From positions 12,993,501 to 13,057,500 of the forward strand of contig NC_058501.1 of NCBI RefSeq assembly GCF_020382885.2: a stretch of DNA of 64,000 nt. The letters are read 5' to 3'. Below are positions 1 through 14,000 of this stretch, in pieces. The notes below the pieces were generated by a model. It ran no database searches. It had not been told where the DNA came from and saw only the letters and a program-made list of their open reading frames with translations. The DNA is from Scatophagus argus. Its lineage: Eukaryota; Chordata; Actinopteri; Scatophagidae. The position numbers and the translations under genes were made by a program. How positions within the stretch are numbered: position 1 is the stretch's first letter; each line of letters opens with the position of its first letter.

Positions 1-3000
1 CAGTGCACCAGGGACTGTGAGGAGGGCTGCCAGTGTAATACTGGACACCTTTATGACGGCCATGTCTGTGTACCAGCAGAGCATTGTGGCTGCGTACAGG
101 ATGGAAGGAGGTTTAAGGTCAGAAATAATTACTGTTACTTTGACCATTTGTTTCAAATTAATACTTAAGCTCTTGACTTAATGCCATTTACTTTTCTTTT
201 TAAATTTTGCATTGTTTCTGCTTTAAGGTCTCTGAGAGCAAACTGCTACAAAACTGTACTGTTAACTGCACCTGTGGGCCACCTCTTGTCTGTGAGGAAT
301 ACTCATGTCCTCTGAGGCACAGCTGTGTAATTTCAGATGGAATCATGGTTTGTCAAAAGGATGGTGAGCATTAAAGTTGAAAAAACAAATTTAGATATTT
401 TTTTTCTTGCAAGTGCATGCATTGTTTTTCATGTTAAAACTTTTCTTTAAGGAGTGCCAAACACAGCTCCATGTGAGGGACTATGTGATGAAACTGAGAA
501 ATGTTGCCTGAAAAGTGGTGTGCCTGTCTGTGAGAGCCTTCAGGGTCTGTGCTGGGCCTGGGGAGGGCACCACTACCACACCTTCGATGGTCTCAAGTAT
601 AACTTTAAGGGTACCTGTACCTATCTGCTCGCAGCCAGCAAAGGCACAGCACATGGTCTTACACCCTTTAGTGTGTCTGAGAAGAATGACTGTATTGGAA
701 GCAGAGCTGCGTCTTCCACACTGGAGGTCTCTGTACAAACTTATGGGTTCATTATCAAGCTCAGTAGTAAAAAAGGCGGCGTGCTTGTAAGTAAATGTCT
801 GTTTCTGGATGACAAAGATGCTCAGGTTTTACTTTTGTCTCTGACAAGTTTTTTTTTTTTTTACTTTTTTTCCCCTAGGTTAATGGTAAAGTGAGTTATA
901 TTCCTGTTGATCTGTTACGGGGTAAAATCCAGGTTTCATACAAGGAAGGCCTAGTTCTACTTAAAACTGACTTCGGTATGCATGTAGTCTTTGATAAGAA
1001 CTGCACTGTTCTTATTAAACTGGATCCACTCTACAAGGGCAAAGTCTATGGGCTGTGTGGGAATTTCAATGGTGATCCTCAAGATGAGTATTCCGTACCC
1101 ATGCCTGCATCCCCTCCCACTAAGACGAGTGTGGAGTTTGCTCAGGCTTACCGCCTCTTTGATGGGGATCAGAACTGTTGTACTGGCTGTAACCGGGAGG
1201 TCGATGACGCAGATTTGCATGCACATCCTGTTCCTGAGGTTGTCTCCAGTCACAGGAAGCGGTGTATAGTGCTCAGAGATCAGAATGGTCCATTGGCCCA
1301 CTGTCATAGCAGAGTCAACCCGGATTCCTTCTATGAAAGTTGTATAGTGGACCACATGCATAATGAAGATTCAAAAGTGGCTCTTCAGCAAGCTATGCAT
1401 TCCTATTCAGTAGTGTGTAAAGAATCTGATAACTACTACAGTGATGACACAGTTGGTAAGTAGTTGTGCTGAGGGGTGCAATATAATGCATTTGAAATTT
1501 TGCTTGTGACTTATTTTTGATGGAATCTTAAAAACAATAAATTGTTTCAGATGTTCACTGTCCCCCAAACAGCCACTACAAGACCTGTGGCTCAGCCTGT
1601 CCTCCATCCTGTGAATCTGAAACCCTGATCTGTAATAAGGCCTGTGTTCAGGGCTGCTTCTGCAACCCTGGATTCATTAGTAGTCCAGCTGGCTGTGTGC
1701 ATCCACATCAGTGTGGCTGCACAGACTCCAGAGGCAAATACCACAGCCTCAACTCAACCTTCTGGGTTCCCGACAACTGTGGCCAGCTATGTACCTGTGG
1801 GCCAGTTACCGGTGAGGTCCACTGCCACCCAGCCCAGTGCCCTAGAGGAATGGTCTGCAAGCAGCTACATCACAAAAGGGTGTGTCAACCTGAAAGTCCC
1901 CTGAACTGTACCATTGTTACTGGGCTGCATTTTACAACCTTTGATGGATGTCATTTTGATTTTAGAGACAGTTGTTCATATTTATTAGTTCAAACAAAGT
2001 CCAACCTAACTGGGCTAACACCATTCAATATCACTATCTCTGATGCGAGTTGCCACAAAAGGCTTTTTCATAGCCTCACCGTAACGCTCTCAATCTATGG
2101 TTTGGAGGTGGCTGTGAGAAAAGATGACCCAGGAAAGGTTTTGGTGAGTACTTGGCAAAGTTTTATCAGCAGCCTTCAAAATGTACCACTGAATGCAATT
2201 CCAATTCATTCTTTTTCTTTTCATTCTCAGTTTGACGGACTGTATAGGCCCTTACCATACTCTCACCACACAGGCCATGTAAATACCTACCGCACGCCTT
2301 CATCACTCATCATTCACACTGATGTGGGATTACAGCTGGTCATCTACAACACTGGCACTCTAATGGTCATCCTCTCCAGCAGTTATAGCTCTTCCGTCTC
2401 TGGTCTTTGTGGGAATGCCAACACCGACCCTCATGATGACCAAATGATGCCCAATAAAGAGTTTGCCCAGAATACGCCAGAGTTTGTCCACAGCTGGAGG
2501 TCTGAGGGAGCACAGAACTGTTGGTCTACCTGTCCCTCAAAAATGAAAAAGTGTCCCATTGAGGCACAGAAGCTTTTTGAAGGCAGTGATTTTTGTGGGG
2601 TTTTGTTGAATGAACTAGGACCTTTTGCAGACTGCGCTTTAGTGTTAAATCCCAAGCATTACTTTCACAGCTGTGTGGCAGATTCCTGCTCTTACAATGG
2701 ACACTACTCAGCGCTCTGCAGTTCCATTGCATCTTATGCAGCTGCCTGCCAAGCTGCTCAGTTGCCAGTCAGGCAGTGGAGGAGTGACATTTTCTGTGGT
2801 GAGTATGTGGCTTGGTCTGTTTAATTTGATTTTACATCGACGCCTTGCAGCCGATTGTGGTGCCCAGACTCAAAAGCACACCAAAGCAAATAAACAGGTT
2901 TTTGATTTGACAACAAGAGGCAACAAATAATTTAAGTTCCTCAAGCTGTTGATCTCACAAGGTTTTGTTCATTCCACATTTGACATTTTGAGCCTTTACA

Positions 3001-6000
3001 GTGTTTGAGTGCCATGGGAGGGATGTTTGAATTGGGGAAAAACTGGTAGAATGGATGTTTGTGTTTTCATAGAATAAGATATGTACTTATAAGTCAGTCT
3101 GTGATAACCTTGTCCCCCACAGGTATGTCATGCCCTAAGAATAGCCACTATGAATTGTGTGGATCGCGATGTCCTGTTGTCTGCCTTGGACTGTCCTCTC
3201 CAGCGAACTGTAGTGGAGGTTGTGAGGAGGGTTGCCAATGTGACCATGGCTATGTGCTAAGCGATGGCCAGTGTGTGCTAGTTTCTGACTGCGGTTGCTT
3301 GCATGAGGGACGGTATCGCCCTGCAGGCCACTTCCTTCTGGACAAAAGCTGCCAGAACTGTAAATGCGAAAGAGGAAAAGTGACCTGCATTCGTTTGGAA
3401 AATTGTTCACTGAAAGATGGCTTTTCCTTGCAGTACGGGGTGTGCCAAGTGTTTGCTGGCTTTGGTTACATCACGTTTGATGGCGTTATTCTGCCTCACC
3501 ATGGAGCTTGTACCTATGTTGTGTCAGCCTTCTCCTCTAAAGCTATGCACGACTATACTCTACTACTTACATTTAAAAAGGACAGGAGTGGCATTTTTGC
3601 AATCAGCAGATTAATGTTTCACTTTCTTTCACTGGAAGTGTCCATTGATCCTGAAACATTGTGGAAAATACAAGTAAGTTCTGCAAGTCTGCATTAATTT
3701 GTGGTTAAAGGTGAGTTTCATAAAATCTTAACTGGTCTCTGTGCTTGCAGGTAAACAAAGAAGAACGCATGGTGCCTTTTGACAGTGGAGAACTTAAAGC
3801 ATACCAAGTTGGCAACAGACTGATTATGGTCACACTATCTGGAGTGAGAATTGACTTGTCCTTTACCCAGTACCTCAGGTTAACTGTACCACAGGTGTAT
3901 GATGGCACGGCTTCGGGCCTCTGTGGGAACTTCAATGGCGACAGGTACGATGACTTGGAATTGAGAAATGGCCATCTCGCCAAAACCTTTGGGGAGTTCC
4001 TGCACAGCTGGGCAGACGTAGCTCCCGGACAGCATTGCACTGACATGTGTGGGAGAGAGTGTGATGAGTGCAGCCTGTCCCCACATGACAGCATCGTCTG
4101 TGACGTGCTGTTGATGAGCAGTATTGAATTCAACCGTTGCTGGAACAGTAGTGTGGACCTCGATATTTACCACCGTATGTGCGTCAGGGCAGTTTGTGCT
4201 GGGGCAGGGCACATGGCTGCATGTCTAGCACTGGAGGCATATTCTGCAGCCTGCCAGGCTAAAGGAATACCAGTGGGACCGTGGAGACAGAACACCCCGT
4301 GCGGTAAGTGAGTAATTTTGATCACTGTCTCAATCAAAAGCATATGATCCTCTATCAATGATTTGTCTTTACTGCCACCAGCTTTCCAGTGTCCTGACCG
4401 CAGCAGTCCAGCAAAGTGCATCGACTCCAGTTCCAACTCGTGCCCTGCTCTGCTGCACCCTGGTTCTTCAGAAACGGGCTGTTCGGAGGGCTGTCAGTGC
4501 CACTATGGAAATGTGTTTGATGGGGGCGAGTGTGTACCTTACAGTCAGTGTGGGTGTGTTCTTCATGGTATATATATCAAGGTAAAAGGCTCAGTAACAT
4601 AAGCTTATCACAAGTAAAAGTAAATTTTCCTGATTTAAAGTATTAGTACTTGAGGCAGAGAAATGGAGTCGTGTGATTTTTACTGTTATATCATTAGATT
4701 ATTGTTGCTCATGCATTAATGTAAAGCAATAATGTAATGTTGTAGTTGGTTGAGGTGCATCTCATTTTTAACTTTTTCTAATAGGAATGCAACTAATGCT
4801 TATTTTCTTTTTGGATTAATCTGTTTGCTTTGTTGTCATAATTAACTTGAGGATAAAGTGACACCAATGTTTTTTTTCCCCCCCAACCACTAGTACAAAA
4901 ATTAGAATCATTAAATACATTTTTAAATAATTAAAAGGAAAAGCAGCAAATCCCCACATTTGAGGCCTTGGATCAATGAAATGTTTTTGTATGAGAAATT
5001 AGTTACATCAGGTGTACATGTATGTACTGTTGGGTGGTTTAACTGATAACAAAACATATTGACTATCTATATATATATAGACAATTTGTATGCAAAAATA
5101 TTGTCGGATAATTGTACTATGCTAAAAGTACTATATTTCTGTCTGAAATTTAATATAGTAAAAAGTGGCAAGAAAAGACTAAAGTGCTACTTTGAGGATA
5201 CTCATCTTAATGACATTGCTTGAGTAAATTTAATTGCGCTCTAATTATCTGTAATGAAAGCTCACATGTATCACAAAATGGCTGCAGAATTTGTTTTCTC
5301 TCTTGTGTACTTCTTAGATGGATGAACAACTGTACACTGAGGACTGCACCCAGAGATGCTGGTGCCACCCCCTGAGTGGGGTGATATGTGAGGTGGCAGC
5401 CTGTGGTCCGGGGCAGCAGTGTGCTCTGAGGAATGGTTCCTGGGGCTGTCATGACAGACCTGAAGTCTGTGAGCTCAGGGATAGCCTTCAAGTCTCCACA
5501 CTCGGCGGGCAGCGGCTGTTCTTGAAACCTCACTTTTCTTACAGTCTAATGTCCCTCTGTGATGACACAAGTGCGCAGTGGTTCAGCGTCATCTCTTACC
5601 ATGGACCTTGTGATGACAGCTCTTCCAGGCTTGTCACTGTATTTCAGATCCTCCTGTATGGCACATCATTTGCCATAAAGGATGGCACAGTGAAGGTACA
5701 ATTTCCTTAAACATTTTCATGGCCGCAAACTGAAACATGCATTGACATTTGCCACTGGTCGTCCTAAGTCACTCTCTCACTCAACAGGTGAATGGACACT
5801 TTGTGTCCCTCCCTCACATTTTGCCATCAGGAGTGTCTCTGTCACCTGGCGTGAACCAGGACAAATCGGAGGTCATAGTGATCCTGAGGAGAGACGCTGG
5901 GATGGAGTCCGAGCTGGAGATAGAGATTGGTCTGTCCGCGCTGACAGTCAAGGTCCCTCTGTGGTACTCAGGGAAATTATGTGGTCTCTGTGGGAACCCT

Positions 6001-6187
6001 AATGACCTTCACTCTCACAGTTCAGTCAAGTCATGGGTTCTCCCTGACTTTCCTGGTTGGTAAGTGATCTCCACAAGAAAGAGTGTGTTTGTGTGGGTGG
6101 GTGTGTTGACTAATTAGTGTATATGTTTAAAAATGTATTCAGTAATCAATATTTTTTTTTTCTTTTCACAGTGGCTTCACTGGATGA
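1..6187 (+). CDS. FCGBP-like secreted VWD/C8/TIL protein, 3' part (5' end outside window)
   Basis: Coding exons by splice sites and phase: 1-117, 228-363, 452-786, 879-1455, 1551-2143, 2231-2798, 3123-3673, 3751-4303, 4382-4581, 5318-5695, 5788-6059, 6172-6187 (about 1431 residues here, stop TGA 6185-6187). Domains in order: TIL end, three VWD-C8-TIL modules (VWD starting near 541, 1900 and 3450; TIL near 1555, 3125 and 4385), then a degenerate terminal VWD without C8. Cys spacing and the GLCGN calcium-loop motif (three full domains) identify the IgGFc-binding protein/zonadhesin/mucin D-assembly family: secreted, disulfide-linked mucus proteins. Unlike the downstream paralog, no VWD keeps GDPH (GGHH, TGLH, AGFG instead), and the first Cys of CGLC is Tyr or Ser in the three full modules. 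The last coding exon is only 16 nt. Family assignment is firm; orthology to mammalian FCGBP is inferred. Confidence 0.9.
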
Positions 6188-7866
6188 TGACTGTTTTAGT
6201 CCTGAGTAGTTTGTGCTGTTGTTGAGTGTTTTTAAATACAAAAAACAATTTAAGCAAATGTGTGTATAGTTTGTCATTTTAAAATCTAATAGAGATATGT
6301 CCTTCTCATACATTTTACTGGCAGCACTCTTATCAGTTAGGCCCACACACCTTTTTTAAATAAGGTCATCTCTGTTGATTAGGTTGCAACAAAAAACGAG
6401 GGCACACCTTTATCTAAATCCACAATGTCTATACAGTAGCTAAATCAGGCTTAGTTCTGCCCTGCCCAAAGACATCTGACCAAATGAACACCAATTAAAT
6501 ATTTGAGGTTTTTTTTGTTAAACTTTTTAAAGCGAATCAAGTGCAAACTTGAGGGCCAGGTTGTATTTACTTTCTGTCGCCAATGATTTTTGCTCCATTT
6601 GCAATTATTCTTGGGTGACACCCAAAACCAACAGAAACCACCCATTAGGCACAACAACTCCCATTCAACAGAAGTGTTACTTTAATTACAGTTTGATCAA
6701 TCACTTCCATGGGATTAACAACCTGTTTTGCAAGCTTTACAGGTCTTCTTTACGCATCTTTTTCACAAGCAATAATACATACATAATATGAACATGTTGC
6801 AAATTGATTTGTGCATTAAAACTGGCTCATATGCCTGCAATGTGATGCACAATTGATGCGATTACTAAGGGTTTTTGTTGTTTTGCTTTGGTTTTTTCAG
6901 AATTACATACACACAAGCAGCAAAAGAACATTTCAAAAGTAGATGAAGAGAAAAAGACATGAACATACTGTTAAGTTCAACGACATAAGTGCAGTTAATT
7001 GCACAATTGATTCTTTTCTACAGTAGAAACGCAAGGAAAAAGTATTGTTGGAAGAAACCAGCATCTGAAAACTGATGTGAGATCACTATAATACAAATAT
7101 TTTTTTTTTTTTTTTCATTCCTCAAAACCCAGCCTTTTATTTTGTTTTTGTTTTGTGTTTTGTTTTTTGTTTTTAAATCAAACTGAACTATCTGCTGAGA
7201 GACTCTTGGGTAACTTTTGATAAGTTTCTTTAGTCTTATCACATTTTTGCCTTGCCCTGTCTAAAATGACTAATATTTGGTTACGCCAGAATATACAGTA
7301 TATACTGTTGTAGAATAATAAAATCGACCTATATTTGTCTGATGTTACATGTCCAGTGCTATTAGAAATTCTGCAGATTTTTTTTTTTTTTTTAGTTTTT
7401 CAAAAAATAAATAGTCATGTTAAATATAAATGACTAAAACCTAATAATAGCATGACTAATTTAATTATATTATCCAATTTTTTTCTATAATTATTTTTTA
7501 TCTTAAAGAGTTTCCTAAGAAACTTGTGTGAGACGATGGTTATTTTCCCTCCAGTTCAGAATTTAGTGTCACTTAAAACCTACAAATATTTATCTTCTTC
7601 TCTGATACAAGTCATTTAGAGATTATTGCAGGGATTCTCGTCAGATTCCGGGATATGGATGTCACTGGGTGTGGTGTTACTGAAGCAAAGATGAATGATT
7701 CATCACATACATTTGTTGGTATTGGACCTCACACCTATGTCAACATACAGCAGGACCTATAAATCTTTGCCAAGTTCTGCCTTAATTTGTTTTAGAGGAA
7801 TGGTATTGTTTTTCTAAAGTCACACCAGTTGAGTTTTGATTGGTTGTGTTTTTGTCCACCAGAGTG
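6188..7866. other. 3' UTR and AT-rich intergenic spacer between the FCGBP-like paralogs
   Basis: No supportable coding exon on either strand. It holds the 3' UTR of the upstream gene, with a possible ATTAAA poly(A) signal at 6493-6498, long T runs (about 7101-7116, 7378-7394) and low-complexity TTTTG repeats near 7140-7175. The last 100 bases lead into the TATA box of the next gene. Confidence 0.6.
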
Positions 7867-7874
7867 TATAAAAG
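7867..7874 (+). promoter_or_regulatory. TATA box of the complete FCGBP-like gene
   Basis: TATAAAAG, about 30 bases before a short non-coding first exon that ends with a clean donor (cag|gtaagc) at 7921. The next exon (acceptor ttcag ending at 8036) carries the start codon two bases in, at 8039. A TATA promoter suits a tissue-restricted epithelial secreted product. Confidence 0.75.
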
Positions 7875-8038
7875 GATGAAACTGTAAAATAAAAAATCAT
7901 TATACTTAAGCCTCTTAGCAGGTAAGCACTGTTCATTCTGAGATTATTTATGTTAGCTGTCAAATTAATGAATTATTATTCAAATAATGTTGAATTTCAA
8001 TACTTGTGTAACTAAAGAAAGATTTCTGCCTTTCAGCC

Positions 8039-11000
8039 ATGGGGACTCTGTTGCTGCTTTGTGCTGTGTGGGCCATTTTTAGCTGTAAGTAGATTTTACT
8101 CTAAATTTCTTTCTTTTTCTTTTCTTTTTTTTATTTGTTTCTCTTTCGGCTGTGGACCCAACTGAATGTCACTCTTTGTCATCTCAGTGTGATATATATG
8201 CTTTTGTTCTCTTTCCTTTCTTTTAATATCTATCCAAACTACTGCCCACTGTTAACAGCTTAATATTGACGAGCTATGTAGCTCATTAAATGTGACTCAG
8301 CTCAATTAATCATAACAGTATTCATCAAACCTCGGCTCAGAATTCCTCAGCAGGACATGCAGCCGAGTGCTCAGTTTGAAGCAATTTATCCAAGATGCCA
8401 ACCCCATCAGTTGAGAGTATTGTTGTGCAGCCATACCAGCTTGTGTGAATGAAACAGAATGTTAAACAGGTGAAGAAAAAGAGTGCAGCACATAAAAGAT
8501 AGTCATCTAAATTGAAATTTGCTTTTGTTGGGAACAGCATTTACCTTCAGCTGCTATTGAGTTGTAACTATTATACTGAATGGGTGAAACAGGAATGTAA
8601 TCTAAATTCCCCCAGACCCAGAGTGAACCCAGAAAATGTTCTTTTCACAGCAAAGGCACAGATATTGATAATATTTCCATTATGCAATTATATTGTCTGC
8701 ACAAGTGACTTATTGAGTGCCGCTGCGAAGCAGTCAAGTGACTATTCCTCAGTCTAAATCTCTCACAATGCTTATCAGGGGAAAAAGCAATCCATCCATT
8801 ATAGACTAACGTTCATCCCTGCTTTTTACCTTTGAAATTGAAGTATTTTTCACTCACTTTTTCTTTGGTGTCAAATTGTTTCTTTGTACTGCACGTGATC
8901 CAGGAAGTCTTAAGGCCAAATTCTGTATTACCAGTCTGTGAATACTTTGATTGCCTTGGCAGAAATGGTCAATTCATTTTCCAATCTTTTTTTTTTTGAC
9001 ATGTTTTCTTCATCCACAATATTTTTTTGCAGAGTACAGTGTTGTACCTGACTGCTTCATTTTAGGTAACTGAAAAAAGTCTTCTCTTGACATGTGTTTT
9101 TCTGTCTGTTTCCTTGATTTTTACCCATCTGTCAGGTCCATCTAGCGCTGGTTGGGCAGGGAGGGAGTTTGCCCTGTCATTCATGCAGAATTATGTTCAA
9201 AACTACGACACACCTAGCTTTAAGCTATATATCACTGCTGTTCAGGCCATTGCTGAAGTGACGGTGCAGGTTCCTTCCTTAAACTTCAAGCAAAAGAAAA
9301 CTCTAAATGCTGGAGAAAGGGTCACTATCACTCTTCCCACTACTGTTGAGATATGCGGCAGCAAGAAGTCTCCCAAAACAGTGCTCATTGACTCCTCAGC
9401 AGATGTGACCGTATCCTCCTTCAGCTACAAGCAGTACACAGCAGACACCTCTGTGGTGTATCCCATCACTGAATGGGGTACAGAATATTTCATCTTTACA
9501 CCTGTTGGATCCCCCTACGGCTCATATAAAGAGTTCTCTGTGACAAATGGAAAAGAGAGCAACAAAGTGGAGATTTTCCCACAAGGTCCAATCTGGTTCC
9601 AGGGTCATGTCTATGGGCCTGGCAGCCAAATGGTAATAGATCTCCAGCAATATGAGACTCTCCAGCTCCAGAGCACGTATGAACTTTCCGGCACCAGAGT
9701 TGCCTCCAAGCACCCTGTTGGTGTCATCACAGGTCACACTTGCACCTGGCACTTCTCGAGATGTAATCATGTTTATGAACAGCTACTGCCAGTAAGCCGG
9801 TGGGGATCCAGCTTCATCGTGCCACCACTGAGCTTCCAGAAGAAATATGATAGTGTCTACCTGCAGGCCTCCCAGGCCACCCGAGTCATTGTCAGTGATG
9901 GCAACCATGAGGATGTTCTGAGTTTGACCAGGGGGAAGGTGGTGGAGGTCCGCTACCACAGTCCTCAAACACTGTCCATTCGAGCAGATCATGGCATCCA
10001 AGTCCTCATGCTCTTCAACGGTGTCAAATTCGACTGGCGCCATTTCAACGACCCATTCTTGATGACCATCTTGCCCACAGACCGCTTCTGTTCCTCTTAC
10101 TCACTAGAGGCTCTGAGCGGCTTTGAAAACCAAGCCCTGATTGTGGCAAAGGACACTGCGATAGCAGAGCTGCGTTTTGATGGTACAGCCCTCCCCCGTA
10201 ATGTCCAGTGGCAAAAGGTTCCAGGGACGGATTTCTCTTGGGTGCAGATGTCTTACAGCCAAACCCCTGACAACGATAGACACACACTGTCCAGTTCTGG
10301 TTCCCGCTTTGCTCTCTACAGTATAGGAGTAAGCCAGAAGAATGGTTATGGTTCACCAGGGCAATGTATACATACAGGTAAGGGTACACATGGTGTAGGT
10401 TCTGAAGGTTCATATAGAGTATATTGACTAGAGAGACGGAATATTTTGCATTGCACATAAATTAACTGCAATGATGTGGGCATTAATTGTATATCCTTTA
10501 TGGTTTTCCAGGGAGTGGATCTTTGTCCTGCAGCAGTGTGACCTGCAGTGCCAATGAGGTGTGTGAGATGCGGGGTGAGTATCCCACCTGCATCCCAAAG
10601 CCTGGTACCAAGCCTGGTACCTGCTGGGCAATGGGAGATCCCCACTACCGTACTTTTGATGGGCGACACTATAACTTTATGGGTACCTGCACATACGTCA
10701 TTGCTAAAAAATGTGAAAAAGATGATCATCTCCCAGCCTTTGAGGTCCTTGCCCAAAATGAGAACAGAGGAAGCCTCAGGGTGTCATATGTTGCCTTGGT
10801 CACTGTGAAGGTGTATGACATTACTATCACAGTCGTTCGGTCTGAGACAGGTCGTGTGAGGGTAAGGCTTCTGTGTCTGTTTGTAAAAGACACTTATTCT
10901 TTCAAATATCCATATAATATCCAAATAACATTAGGATTATTAAAAACTATGCTTGCTTTGACACAAATAAAATGAATACATTTAAATCAGTAAATGATAA

Positions 11001-14000
11001 CTATTCTCTTTTTCTTTGTTCAGATTGACAACAGTCTGTGGAGTTTGCCAGTATTCTTGAACAACAACAAACTGGTCATGTTCCAGAGCGGTCGCTCTGT
11101 GGTCATTGAGACTGATTTTGGTCTGAGTGTCAGTTATGACTGGGAACACTACCTTGTGGTCACTCTGTCTGACAGTTACGCTGGTAAGACTTGTGGTCTC
11201 TGTGGCAACTTCAATAACAACCCCAGTGATGATTTCGCCACACCGTCTGGCACCCAGGCAGGTGGAGCTGTGGCCTTTGGAGGCAGCTGGAAGGTGCCAG
11301 GGCTGGTTAAAGATCCTCTGTGCAGAGATGACTGTGTGGGTGGCTGTGAGCGTTGTGAACACAGCCTGATGAAGAGGTGGGAAGGTGACATGTTTTGTGG
11401 GCTCATCACACTTATAACAAATGGGCCATTCAGCAATTGTCATGCTGTCATTGACCCACAAGCATACCTAGAGAACTGTAAATATGATGTGTGCATGGGA
11501 GGAGGCCTTCGACGTTTTCTCTGCAGGGCGTTGGAGGCTTATGCTGAAGCCTGCCAGCTTGCTGGGATTCAGGTTCAAGAATGGAGGACAATTGCACGAT
11601 GCCGTAAGTAATGTTAACTAAATTAGAATCACTCTTATTTACCATGTACACATTCAAGGAATTTGACTCTGATTTTATATTGCTCTCAATGTACATGTTT
11701 ACAAGAAGATATCCAGATAAAAACAAAGATAGCTGAACAAAGATCAGTATAAAATAAACAGAAAACTATTGTTAAAATAAATAAGGTGTGTATATTCTTT
11801 GTGACTACATATAAAAAGCAACAATATAAAATGTCCATATACAAGTCAATTGTTTGACATTGTGTAAATAAATATAAATGATGCAAAGGAATAAATCTTA
11901 GTGAAAGAAGTACTGGATTATTTTATATACATGAAGTGGGTGGTTATGTACAGTATATACATAACTGGCTGGATGATACAGACATACTAAAGCACAGTTT
12001 GTAAACATAATTTATAATGAAATCTAAATTTGTGACGCTATTTTCTTTCTTCTCCCTAAAGCTACTGAATGTCCAGCCAACAGCCACTATGAGCTCTGTG
12101 GTAATGCCTGTCCTGCCACTTGTTCTGACCCCAGCGCTCCCTCCAAGTGCAAACGCCGCTGTGTGCAGACCTGCACCTGTAATGCAGGCTTTGTTTTGAG
12201 TGGAAGTGAGTGTGTACCTGCTGCTCAGTGTGGTTGTACCTATGAGGGTCGATACATTCCTGCTGGGGAGTCGTTCTGGGCAGACCAGAACTGTCAGCGA
12301 TTGTGTAAATGCGTGCCTGGAAGCAGACGTGTGGAGTGCCAGGATAAGGGTTGTGGGGTAGGGCAGCAGTGTCAGGTGGTTGATGGCATCAGAAACTGTC
12401 AAGCAGTCTCCCACAGCACCTGCCAGGCTACAGGTGACCCCCATTATGTGACCTTTGACAAGAAGAAGTTTGACTTCCAGGGCACATGTGTGTACCAGCT
12501 GGTTGCACTCTGCTCCAAGAACCCAGAGTTGGTGCCCTTCGAAGTGCTGGTGCAGAATGATCATCGGGGTAGCAAAGTGGTTTCCTACACCAAGTTAGTG
12601 GAGATCAAGGTGCACTCGCTCAGCATTGTCATTACAAAGACACACAAGGGCATGATTATGGTAAGAACTACATAATGTTTAATATATGAACAGGTTAATC
12701 TGTCCTGTGAGTCAATTTAATATTCATGTATGTCTATGTATATAAATGCAGTTGTCTTCTGTTCCTCTTTAGGTGAACAATGAGCTGGTCAACCTGCCTG
12801 TTACCCTGGATGGAGAGCAGATATCTGTGTTTAAGAGCGGCTGGTATGCTGTGGTCACCACAGCTTTTGGCCTCAAAGTCAGCTTCAACTGGGAAAATGC
12901 TGTATTTGTAACACTGCCAAGCAACTACATGGGAGCCGTTTGTGGGCTCTGTGGCAACTACAATGGCAAACCTCAGGATGACCTTACTCCAGAGAGTGGT
13001 GGCAAACCTGTCTCTCCAGCAGAGTTTGGTTCCAGCTGGCGAGTGGCCGAGATCCCAGGCTGTGTCGAGGGCTGTAAAGGAGTGTGTCCTTCTTGTGACA
13101 TTACCCAGAAGGTTCAATATGAAAAAGGAGATTTCTGTGGCATGTTGAGCGACCCCAAAGGGCCGTTCCGTGACTGCCACGGTGTGGTGGACCCAACTAT
13201 CTTCTTTGAAGACTGTGTTTATGATGTATGCCTGTATAAGGGCAGGAGGGATGTACTGTGTCAGGCTATCACATCATACACGTCTGCCTGCCATGCTGTG
13301 GGGGCCAAGGTGTACAGCTGGAGAACCAGTCAGTTCTGTGGTGAGAAATCTTTATAAAATGATTTGGATAAAAGGCAAAGTCATCTTTACAGTGTAGTAT
13401 AATAATAATTTTGAAAAAATTAACTTTAGTTTTTATACTATTCTAAGAGTTTAGCACCTCTTTCTCTGTATAATTTCTTCCTTCTCTGGGATTTTGTGTT
13501 TTTTGTTTTAATAATCACTGCACTCTAAATTCATTCACATTGTTGTCTTTGTCCTATGTGTGCAGCGGTGAAATGTCCAATCCACAGCCACTATGAAATT
13601 TGTGCAACTGCCTGTCCTGCTTCCTGCAAGAGTCTGGCCCCTCCTCAGCATTGCCAAGCTCATTGTGAGGAGGGCTGTACCTGTGATGAGGGGTACATCC
13701 TCAGTGGAGATTTCTGTGTTCCCTTCTCACAGTGCGGTTGCCTCTACAGAGACCGCTACTACCGCCTCGGCCAGGTGTTTTATGCCAATGGACAGTGTCA
13801 GGAGGAATGCAAGTGCACAGAAGATGGAGAGGTATTGAATATTAAAGTAGACAATTTAAATTAATAATAATTTGATACTGATTAGTATGAACTTGCAGTA
13901 TGGAAATTTATATTTATTAATTTTTACTGATTTTCATAATGCTCTTGTTTCTCAACTGTTTTTCTCAGGTTAAGTGCAAGAAGTTCACATGTGGTCCAAA

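Noticed and set aside
957-1361. 134-aa - strand frame
   Set aside because: Antisense shadow of the VWD-C8 exon of the FCGBP-like gene; no domain.
11944-12564. 206-aa - strand frame
   Set aside because: Antisense shadow of the TIL/VWD exon at 12062-12660; crosses the intron boundary and has no recognisable domain.
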